DNA from: Aurelia coerulea
Lineage: Eukaryota; Cnidaria; Scyphozoa; Semaeostomeae; Ulmaridae
Assembly: GCA_039566865.1 (NCBI GenBank)
Contig: CM076957.1
Span: forward strand, 6,829,896-6,893,895
DNA: 64,000 bases
Direction of reading: 5' to 3'
The position numbers were made by a program, and so were the translations under genes. Position 1 is the stretch's first letter. The number at the start of each line of letters is the position of its first letter. The notes beneath the pieces are model-generated. The model was given only the letters and a program-made list of their open reading frames with translations. It was not told where the DNA came from and did no database searches. Positions 44,901 through 56,900 of the stretch are shown here, piece by piece.

Positions 44901-47900
44901 TCACACACCGGCTTACTTTTCGCATCGGATAAGGGGGTGCCGTAACACGACAGTTTCACGCTCTGGAGGTGAGGTGAAAATCAATCCGATTCACTCCGTT
45001 CCGCATTCCATCTCGCGTAACCGCCCCAATCCGATGTGAACCCCACTCCGTTTTGCTCTTGTAACTGCACGAATCCGATGTGACCCCACTCCATTTGGGC
45101 TTCGCAGTTGTCAAAGACAATAGATTGAAACTTCGCAGTGCGGGGGGGGAGTGACTCGGTGTCATGCAGGGAGCGCCGAAGGCGCGGGAGGGGAAACGGC
45201 CATTCAATTGATTTCCGATGTTTGATGCGGAATTTGAAAACGAGGCTCTAGGTAATGGAGTCAGGCTAGTCTTCGGCGCTCCCTGGTGTCATGTAACTGC
45301 AATCCAAAATGGGTTCATGGCAATCCGGTGTCGTGTAACTGCGTGCGATTTTGACCAAAATGGGTTGAAACCAATCCGATGCGAAAAGCAATCCGGTATC
45401 GTGTAACCCAGGTCTAATATGTGATCAAATCAAAACAAACCTTGTGGTTATTGTTGTCCGGTCCTCGATGCCTGAGAATGTACTTGAGTTCAGCTGTAGA
45501 TATTCTTAGGTGTAATTCTGGACTACTTTCCATTAGAAATGACCATAAAATAAACCATAGTACTCCAATGCTCCCTGAAATAAGGCAAAATAAGTGCGTG
45601 CTGACATTGTTCTCAACTAAGAACTCAATATATTATCAATGTCAAGAAACCTGTACGGCAACCCTAGATGATACGGTTTAAGAAAGCTTTTCTGGTTTTT
45701 CTTTGATAGAAATAGCAGCTATAACTACCAACTACCGGCAAAGCTCTATTTAGCATCCCTCTCCATTAAGCCCCACACTCTAATAAGCCTTTCCCTTCCA
45801 AGCCAAAACTACAAGTAAGCCCCCTCTTGGGGAAGCCCTTCTCTCACAGTGTTCCAGGGCATGTAATAGACCATTTTGACATTTAGAAAAGGGCCTGGGG
45901 AGAGCAAACTTTTTCTGGTAAATGGCTGCCACAGTTAAATTTATCGTTGGTGAAAAGCTCTGTGGCAGCCATTTCATCATCATCATCATCATCATAGTCA
46001 GTCATTCAGGCCACTGCAGGCCGACGACCTCCCCAACGTTTTCCAGCATACTCTGTTCCCAGTTCTTCTCATCCAATTGACCCCTGCAGCCATTTACCAG
46101 ACAAATATTGCTCTCCCCAGATCCTTTTTCTAAATGTCAAAATGGTCTATTAATGTGAAAAATGAAAGTATCAGAATTGTACCAAACTGATTTTTCTATT
46201 GTTCACCGTAGCCTGAGGAATGTCAAAATCCAAAAAATTTTCAAATCGGACAGTCTAGTGCTGAGAAAACATTATTTCAAGTTGGGCCTAAAAAGTGTAC
46301 TTCAGGCTTCTTTCTAAGCACAGCAAGGCCACAAAATAGCACTAAGTTTCAAATTCAAATTTCTTGGCTTGCACTCACCCGATTTCATGATCTTTGTTTT
46401 GTTCAACAGATTAAACCTTGCAGAGTATGTTGTGAAAAAGTGGATTGAAAATTTTATCTTGGGATGCGGAAATTTTGCGAATTCATAGTGGTAACTAAAC
46501 GTTAAAAAAACTAAAACTGAATCACGAAGCGCTTCTTCAACATTAAAAACAAAAAATCTATGTTTCAGAATTCTCGGAAAGTCTATTGCACAATCACGTT
46601 TAAGCTATTGGCAACATGTTTGCAAAAGGGCTTAGTAGAATAAGCTCTCAAATAATGTTGGCGAATTTTTCACGAAGACCAGTTTTGCACCTTTTCAGAG
46701 TAAAAAATTGCATTTTTATGACGAAAACCTAATAGCAAAGGCAATATTTCATCATATCTCCACAATTTCAAATACATGCTTTTTAGCAATAGTAGTATAA
46801 AGTATTTTTACATAATTAACTAATTTTTAAGGTTTTGAAAACATGCAGCCAACTCGACAATGATTTGTTATATCCCAAGGTGAAAAATGCGCCTAGTTAC
46901 ATCGAAAAACAGAACAAACACCAAAATAGATACCTACTATGATTACGGAGTTGATCTCTAACCTCCTTTTGACTATAAGAGGGAAATATTTGTTTCATTG
47001 AACATCTAGTTCAGTCTATAGTACAGTGGCAAATACAGACAGAATTTGCTAAAAAAAACTTCTTCTTCACTGGCCTTCGTGAAAAATTCGCCAAAATTAG
47101 TTGAGAGCTTATTCTACTTAGCCCTTTTGCAAAAATGTTCCAAATAGGTTAAACTTGATTCTGCAATAGGCTTTACGAAAGTTCTGAAACATAGATTTTT
47201 TGTTTTCAACGTTGAAGGAGCGTTTCGTGATTCAGTTTTAGTTTTTATGAACGATTGGTTACCAATATGGATTTGAAAAATTTGCACATCCCAAGATGAA
47301 ATTTTCAATCGACCTTTTCACTACATATTCTGCAGGACTCAATCTGTCAAACAAAAGAAAGATCATGAAAATCGAGTGAGTGCAAGCCAAGAAATCTGAA
47401 TTTGAGAGTTAGTGCTATTTTGTGGCCTTGCTGCTGGTTGCCTGCAGTACACTTTTTAGGCCTTACTTGAAATGATACTTTCTTAGCACTGAACTGTCCG
47501 ATTTGAAAATTGTTTGCGTCTTGATATACCTCAGGCAACGGTTAAATATAGAAAAGTCAGTTTTGTACAATTCTGAAATTTTCATTTTTTGGCATCAATT
47601 ACACTAAAACGGAAATCTGGATCACAGTGCCTCTGGCATCAAGTGCAATTTACACGAAATGTGCGATTGAATGGCGTCAGAAATGTGCGATTTGAGTCTG
47701 TCTGTCCATTGAAGCTAGCTTGCAACACTAGATTGAAGGTCAAAACCGACTAAAACCTGGTATGGATAACAGCCTAACAACGAAGCTCATAATTGAAACG
47801 ATCTCAACCCTGCGAAGTCAAAGAAAGAGACCAGACAGCATCAGCATCGGAAAGTTTGTTGCCTCGAAGCATGGCCTAAGCGAAAGCATGGTCATCGATA

Positions 47901-50900
47901 GAGTCGCAACTTTGCTTGCTGATGCGGTGATTTACAACAAACCATACAAACGAGGTGATGAATCCTTATATGTATCGAAAATGAGTGCAGAGGCTCTTAG
48001 CATTATTGAGACAGATGGGGAAGATGGAGAGGAAGATGGAGAGGAAGATGGAGAGGAAGAACGAGTGGGAAAAAGGCGGCCACATAAAACCCAAAACAAA
48101 GGTAGGAAAAATGAAAATCAAGTTTTCACAAACGATTTACCTTTGATGGAAGATCCTGTTGTGATACCTACAGATACAACTTGGACTATTGGGAGGGCTA
48201 TGCCACAAATTCCAATCACTGAAATCGCAGCCCCGGACACTCACATCTTAGAAGCACCGGACAATTTTTCTACTATTGTGATACTTACCGATACTCCAGA
48301 GCTTCATGGAAAGGCTCCACCGCACATTCCTGTTTCTGAAACAATCCCAGAAACTCAAATCCCATCACGACCTTTATCCTTAGCTAATACAATAGCAAAA
48401 TTGGCAGACACAGTCTCTAAACTAAACGAATCATTGCAAAAAGAAAGAGATAAAAATGAAAGGCTCCTTTGTGAGAACTTCACACTAAAAACAAAGAATT
48501 TAGAGTTACAACACACTGAAAATAATGCCAAAAAAAACAATTACACAGGGATCAGGAAGGCTATGGAAATCCGCACAAGCTTAATAAGTGATGCAGAAAG
48601 ATTCCTTAGAGAAGAAAACAATGCTCTCCAGTCTGCTATTGAAACATCCAACAATGAACATAATAAAAATAGAAAAAAACAGATTGCAACAGAAGTCAAA
48701 ACAAACCAAAAATCAAGACCTGCCGAAAAAGATGGAAATCAGATGCAAAATGCCACGGGTAACAACAAAAACAACAGCAACGGCCAGAACAGGTCAGAAC
48801 AGCATCAAAAACAAGACTTCCGGCGAGGTAAACAAACCCGTAACAAAACCGGCAACCAAGGCACGAACATAACAGGAAAAAATCAACATCCAAGTGAACC
48901 AAACAGCAATAAGAAGAAATTCAAAGTCCTTATCGTCGGTGATTCTCAACTCCGTCGCGTAGATGAATCGAAGCTTTCAAATGGCCACCGCGATGTGGAG
49001 AAAAGATTTCAACCTGGCATGAGGATTGGGCAGGCAGTCGACAAAGCCGGTAAAAGTAACAGTGACGTTATAATTGTACACGCAGCAACAAACAATGTGG
49101 CTTCAAGCACACCGGAAAAGCTTTGCGAGGAAACAGTAAGAACATTGAAGCAAATACAAGCCAACAACCCCAAAGCTAAAGTGGTGTTTTCGTCGATTTT
49201 CAAGAGGAAGGATAACATGGCCCTGAACAATAAAGTGAAAAAGGTAAATGATCTTCTCGAAAATGAACTAGCTCTCAATGGCTTAGATTTGATTGACAAT
49301 TCGAACATTATGTTCAGTAATTTATGGGACGATGGCCTCCACATCAACGATGGAGGTATTAGAAAGTTCTCTGGTAACATTAGTAGCTTTATAAAATATT
49401 GTTAGGGGTGTCACAGTTCTGATAACGAGAAATTGAAGTGTAGAACAGAGCAACCAAGAAAGAGAAATGGTCTAAAAATAGCGTTTCTAAATATAGTCTC
49501 CCTCAGAAAACATAGGCACGAGCTAGAAATTGTGCTAAATGACCATGATATAGATATCATTGGCCTAAGTGAGACGCGGCTTGACAAAACAATTTGTGAC
49601 TCCGAAGTCAGCATAAGTGGTTATAACATCTTTAGAAATGACCGTGACGTAAATGGTGGAGGTGTTGCGTTCTATGTCAAGGCAAGCTTACCTGAACCAA
49701 CCGTGAGAATCAAAAGTGAAAATCTGGAATTAATATCCCTTGATATCGCACCTAAGCATGCAAAACCGTTTCTCGTTGTTTGTTGGTATAGACCTCCAGC
49801 AGCAGAAGATGCCGCATTCGAAAACCTTAGGGAAGTTTTGAAAGATCTAGACCGAGATGGCAAAGAAATTATCTTCGTCGGGGATACAAACTGCGATTTC
49901 AAAAATAGCCAAAGCTCAAACGCGAAAAAATTAAAAGCAATCTACTCAGAGTACCAGCTTGAACAACTGATTAAAGGCTATACTCGAGTAGCAGTAACAA
50001 CAAATGAGCGCAACGAACAAAATATCAGTAAAACGCTAATAGACCATTTCTCAACAACGAGCTCCAAATATATATTGAAGGCAGAAGTTCTAGAGTTGGG
50101 GATGGTTGACCACTATCTGGTGTACGGAATAAGGAAAGTGAATGCCTGGCGAGTCAAAAATAAGAAACCAAAAGTTTTGGAGACTCGAAGTCTGAGCAAT
50201 TATGACAGGGCATCGTTTCGCAACGACTTGCAGCAGATAGACTGGGAAACCATCCTTAGCTCTTATGCTGATAATCCGGATAATATGGCTACCACTTTTC
50301 AGGAGATCTTTGAGTCGGTTTTAGATATCCATGCACCCCTGAAAAAGAGGAGAGTAGGTAACACTTCTACTCCTTGGATAACCCCAGACATTAGGAAACT
50401 AATGAAAGAGAGGGATGCAGCTAAGAAAGCGACGAAAACATCTCCTGAAAAGTGGAACACATATAAGCATCTCCGTAACAAAGTAACACAAAAAATTCGA
50501 GATGCAGTACAATCGCATTATCTTGGGTTAATTGAAGAAAACAAGGGAGATCCAAAAAGAATGTGGCAGGTTATTAATAAGGTACTAGACAAAGCAGCTC
50601 CTTCAACAGAAATTTCCAGCTTAGATGTTGAGGGGAAAACAATTACTAAAGAAAAGGATATAGCTGAAGCACTTAATCATCATTTTACCACCATAGGACC
50701 GAAACTTGCTAGCAAGTTAGAGTCTAGGCCTGATGATGATTCTGTCAAGCATATCAATGTTCAACAGAACAAAATGACATTTGTACCCATTGATGAAACA
50801 TATGTGCTGAACGCCATAAAGCAACTGAAAAATGGCAAAGCACCAGGCCCAGACAAGATCTCCACTATGCTAATTAAAGATGCAGCAGACTTCATTTGGA

Positions 50901-53900
50901 AGCCTCTAACCATGGTTTTCAACTCGTCATTGAAGTATGGTGTCTTCCCAGATATCTGGAAATTAGCAAGAGTCACACCAATTTTTAAAGCAGGTTCAAA
51001 AAGGGATGGAAACAATTATAGGCCGATCTCGGTCATCTCAGTTTTTTCTAGGATGTTGGAAAGAATAGTTCACGATCAGCTCATTGATTATCTCATAACT
51101 AACAAAGTATTGACACCAAATCAATCTGCTTTTCGAAAACTATATTCCACTGTAACATCCCTGATAAACGGTACTGATTGCTGATATGACAATATGGATA
51201 AAAAACAGCTCAATTTGGCCATATTTCTTGATTTAAAAAAGGCGTTTGATACCGTAGATCATACAATACTGATAAAAAAGTTAGGTGCACTCGGTATCAG
51301 GGCAAGTTCAGGAGAATGGTTCACGTCCTTCTTAAGTGGTAGAAAACAGTTCTGCTCAGTTAATGGACAACAGTCGGGGGCTAGATTGGTAACATGTGGT
51401 GTACCTCAAGGATCCTGCTTGGGACCACTCCTATTTATAATCTACCTTAATGACTTTGAAAAATGCTTAGAATTCTCTAGGGCTAGTATGTATGCAGATG
51501 ACACACATGTTACATTAACATCTGGTAACGTCGATGATCTAATTACAAATGCTCACAAAGAATTAAGAAACATCTCGGAATGGATGCAGATAAACAAGTT
51601 AAGTGCCAACCCGAAAAAAACTGAATACATGATCATTGGCCATCCACGGAGGACAAATAAGGTTGAAATCTCAGAACCACTGAATCTTAACAATTCAGAA
51701 ATTAAGCGTGTGGTGAAGACTAAATCACTAGGGGTTATTGTGGATGAAGGGCTAAACTGGGATGAACAATTCAACAAAGTGAAAGGGAAGATTAGTGACG
51801 GTCTTAAGTCACTAAAAAAATTGAAAAATCTCATTTCCCAATCCCAGCTGGAGCATGTGTACCGTGCACTTGTAGAAAGCCATCTGCGATACGCCAATGT
51901 TATTTGGGGGAGTCTTCCTAAATCAAAATTGAATACCCTCCAACGTCTGCAGGACAGAGCCCATTCGATTATTGATAAGGCCAGACTAAAAGACAATTGG
52001 TCTCATAATTGGTTGACAGTTGAACAACTAATAAACTTTGATCGATCAGTTATGACATATAAAATAATCAACAGGCAATGTCCCGAAAGCCTTTGGGGTA
52101 AATACCATCATAGGACCCAGCATTCCAACTACAGAACAAGGAATTGCAGGGACCTACAAATCCCAAGAAATAATCTTGAATATGTCAAGAAAGGCTTTCA
52201 CTATTCGGCTCTGAAAGCTTGGAACAATATACCCATCAATATCAGAGAGCTCCCTACACTTAGTAGATTCAAAAAACAATTGAAAAGTTATTATATGAGC
52301 TGAACACAAACTAAAACACGACGCCCTGGAAGAGCAGCTGCTACTACATAGATTACTGTACATAATTTTGCTTTAACTGTATATATATTAATGTAATTAG
52401 GATATTTATTTTCTTATTTAAGTATTGCGTTTGTTAGCTGAAGGGTTTTTGTGTATAAATAATTTAAAATGAAAATGAAAATGAAACTTAAGATTTTCCA
52501 TCCATTTAGCTGAAACGATACAAATTTCAAATTTTAATGGTATCAAAATGGCAGATGCAAAAAACGAAACAAGTCTTCAGTAATTGGCACACTGAGGCCT
52601 TTCAAACCACCTATGTTATCATCAGATTGGTTTTGCATATGGTTCTGAGTATGGATTTGCATTAAAACTGCGTTGAATCAAGGGTGTTAGGACACGGATA
52701 TTTTAATTGCGTATTTATTTACCTTGTTTTGATCTTCGTCTTGTTTTCTTGTCTTGTTTCTTCTCTGTTCTGTTTCCTCTTGATGATGTTAATGCCTCGT
52801 GTTATTTGAATATATCTTCCTTGTATTCCTGTGTCTTAGCGCGCCTTCGTAGAAGAAAGATTTTTAAACTACAATGCCATAAATGGCATTGTGGTTTAAA
52901 AATCTTTCTTCTACGAAGGCGCGCTAAGACACAGGAATACAAGGAAGATATATTCAAATAACACGAGGCATTAACATCATCAAGAGGAAACAGAACAGAG
53001 AAGAAACAAGACAAGAAAACAAGACGAAGATCAAAACAAGGTAAATAAATACGCAATTAAAATATCCGTGTCCTAACACCCTTGGTTGAATTTGCGTCTT
53101 TGACTCGTGCAAAACTAAATTACTTACCAAAAATGTAAAAGACAGATGGCCACCCTCCAAAGGTGCCAGAGCTGCATAAAATACCAGCTATGGGATATGC
53201 AATTAATGTTCCAAGAGATGTCCCTATGAGCAAACAACAACGATTTTAACCGTCTACTAGACTTGCTATTTATAAACTTATAAGTCTCTTTTGTCTGGCT
53301 CCTCCAAAAGTAGTCCTTAAGAAGGAGCTTACACCTTCTGCTGCTTTTTCACAAAAAGAAATGAGACTTTGAGCAAGTCTAGTCATCTACCAGCTTTCCC
53401 CTGAACGAGAGAGCAGAACATGGACATCAGTGCATGAGTAGGGCTGGCTCTGTTATTGAAGGTGGACTATTAACGGAACTCTAATCGGCACATTTTGAAA
53501 ATAACACTCGAAAACGATGAAAATGGAACATTTTTCGACACTTTAAAAGCGAAGCTGATCAGTTCTTAAGGTGTAAAGCTGTAGGTACAATTCATTGGCA
53601 TCACATTCTTGAGGAGGTTGCAACGAGTTTGTTATGTCAAATTTAATTTCCTACCGTTTTCAGATTGTGACGGTACCATGTGGACGAAGTTGCGAAAAGA
53701 ACCAAGACCAGCCCTACTAATGTAATCAGGCCCCAAGTCTGTTGTGTGACATAATGAAATGGACAGAAGCAAGTCGTTCAAATGCTGTTTGCTAGATAAA
53801 CTACTTCCACAGAAATTATTTATCGCTACTTGTCTTGACAATGCAAAATTACAATAAAGTGAAATGAAAGATGGCAGATAAAAATAGGTCAAAATGAGTA

Positions 53901-56900
53901 TGAGGGAGGGGTTAGTTGGTTAAAATAGCATACAATGGGAATGTAAGTACCTCAAAAATATTGGAATTTCGACAATTTTGTGGGATTTTTAAGATCATAT
54001 CAGGTAAGTCACAAATAAGTAACTATTTTTGTTTGAGTGCAGGACTAAGAGGAAGCGATCCTTTCTGGTATAAATTCGAATTCCTACTTAACAATGAAAT
54101 ATCAACTTATATCTTACTACTTTGCTTATTTTCTTCAAGGAAAGAGATATAAGGACTTAATAAAAAATGCAGGCAACTGAAGTAAAAACCCGATAAAAAA
54201 ATGGGATTGATTTTAGGGTTAGTTCAGATTTTAAATAATAGATGGATCTGTTCTATTTTGGCTTCCGAGTTCACGTATTTGCGAATCAAGACCTTTTTTG
54301 TATGTAAAGTCAATGGGAACTATATTAGCATTGCCCAAAAACCCACACAAAATCACAGAAATGCTTCATCTTAATCAAGCATAATTAGGCTCAGTCTAAT
54401 CCACCAAGTACTCATCCAGTTTTGCATGTGTAAAGGCTGAGGCCCTGTCAATATTTAGATAATTGCTTTGACAATTCTCATAAAAGTATGTCAATTAGAA
54501 AATAAAAAAAATTGATACCTGAGTAAATGAAAGATGCCAATCTAGTTTTTTCGTAGAGTGGAGCCCATTTGGCAAGAATTGCATGCATAGCAGGAAATGT
54601 GATCCCCTGAAAAGAAACAAATGTCACATTTAGATGTTAAGATTTCCGAGATGAAGATCAAGACCAGATAGAAAAGAATATGAACTTTCAGTTTGCTAAG
54701 CTTACTGGAGATCTCCTAAGAACGGTTGATTCTTGAGTTACGCTAATTGACGTAATTCTAGTAAATCTAAGGCCCCGCCAACCCTTAGGGTAAGACGGGG
54801 TAAAGTGAACTACGGGGTAAAGTGAACTACTCAGAACATTCGCGCTTCTCTCCAAAAGTAAACATGCAATGATAAAACATGATTTATGCCCAATGCTGTG
54901 TTATATGCGCTCACATCAAATTAAAACATTTTTGCAAAATAGTTATTCCTGCTGTTGCAAAAAATCCCTCTACCCGAGGCAGTAAAAACAACCTCGAGAA
55001 ATTATGGTTGTTAGGTTTGGGCTCCTATCTTTGGTCATAATTTTTGACCCCAAGACGAAATTAATTTCTATAATTGTTTTGATCGATTTGAAGCACATAC
55101 CATGTGTTTATTTTTTCCAAAAGGAAAGGGCCAAGAAAGACTTTTTTGTACGCTAACATAATATTTTAAAAGATCTACCGTCCAGTCGATATTTTGCTTC
55201 GACCGGGGTAAAGTGAACTACCCATGATTTTTTATTTTCTCATGTGAACATGAAGTCAGATGAAGAAGACCTTTTTAATCTCATTTGGTTCATAATTCTG
55301 CCTTCAGAAAATCATGATTTGCAGAATAATTTTTCGCTCTAATGACACAGAAATATATTCTGATACCAGCTCCCTGAAAAACCTCCAAAAATCTGACAGC
55401 CGAAGTTTGACCTTCATTCAAAAATGCGGTTACTGCTCCAAGAATTTTGTTGGGATTTGATGAAGCAAGGATACCTATCGACATGAAAAGGATAAATGGC
55501 CATCACTGTGAAATTAGAATATTGATGATTGTTATAGATTTATAACTATTTTTGGTTTTATTTCTGGGCGGAGGTTTCAGGGCAAAGTGAGCTACTTTGA
55601 AAATATTGTTTTTCTTTGTGGTAATTTGGTATTTATATACAGTATAGTATTTTCCAAGTATATTCCCATTATTGTTCATCGACTTGTATTCAGGTCTCGC
55701 AATTTGACTCGAATTTGTGACTTAGACAATAGTTTTTGGTTAATATTTGATCTGCAAAGATCGTTCTCAACATAGGTCACAATTTAATCTTCTTTTTTAA
55801 TATCATTCTTGTGAAATTTTTGGGTTTGTTTCGTTTTGGCATGCGAAGAACTCCTTAGAGTTTCAAAATAAATCATGTTTTCGGGTATTACCAGCATCAT
55901 TTTGGTTTTATCGAACAATTGCTGAGTAGTTCACTTTACCCCGGTCTGGGGTAAAGTGAACTAGGCAGAGCGGTCGCCAAAGAAAGCTCTGTTGTGAGAC
56001 AATGGAAAAGGATTTAAAAAATATTTTTGCTGGATAAACTGACCCAAAGACATAATGTCAAAACAACGTTAAAGAGTTTGCCCTCAGCTAAAATCTCTTT
56101 AGGATATCCTTGAAAAACCTCCAAAATAGTTCACTTTACCCCGTCTTACCCTACAATTCTTTCGGGCGTTTTCATATGTTTCCGCTTTCGAATGTATGAA
56201 AAACGCATCAAAATATTTGCATCCACAACACGCTGGAACACACTTGGAACTAAAACGGAATCAAAAGATTTTCCACATTACACCATTTTTGATCGTTTTG
56301 TTCTCATTCCTCAATCACATTCGTCTTGTCGTCTGCTGTTTGTTTCCATTTCCGGTCTTTCATTATCGTTTTCGAAAGTCTCCGTTTTTTATAGTTTTCG
56401 CTGTGCACACTAGCACGCCCTATTTTCGCTGTCCACATTATGTACCGGGTGTCCCAAAAACAGTAGTTTTGCTTTTTACAAAATCACTAAAATTTGACTA
56501 TGGCCGATCTTTAAATCCCCTTTCCCTGCCTTCCCTGACAAGTAGAGCAAAGGTCAAATTATTTTCCCAGGTACCGGGTGAGTTAAAAAAGAACCCCAGT
56601 TTGGATTGACACTGCTCCCTGAAAAACAAAGCAATAACATTGAAAACTGTCTCGTTTTATTGCCAATATGTTCAACTAGGATCAGTAATTTACCCGGCCT
56701 TAATCGGCCATTCCTTCCCGTGGATATGGGAGATGTTCTGTAGAAACGCCCTTTCAAAAACCTGCAAATACGAGTGAAAACAATGAGCAAATTTTCCTTG
56801 GCTTTCCTTCCTAAAAATGATGACACTCGCATGTATTCATGTATTTCGTCCTTTTGGGACAATAGAATCCTCTGAATAGGTTATTGATACCAGGGGGAAG

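Larger units (their letters stand above)
47620..52487 (+). mobile_element. Near-intact CR1/L2-like LINE in SLC17 intron 5
   Basis: About 4.8-kb non-LTR retrotransposon: 5' UTR, ORF1 (47762-49405), ORF2 (49406-52303), a 180-bp 3' UTR and a (AAAATG)n tail at about 52,468-52,487, the short 3' repeat typical of this group. It is antisense to the host gene. A single nonsense codon in ORF2 is the only disabling lesion noticed. The 5' boundary is approximate and no target duplication was resolved. Confidence 0.9.

Noticed and set aside
52707..53056. Two identical 84-codon frames on opposite strands
   Set aside because: They are the same palindrome arm read twice, not a duplicated gene.
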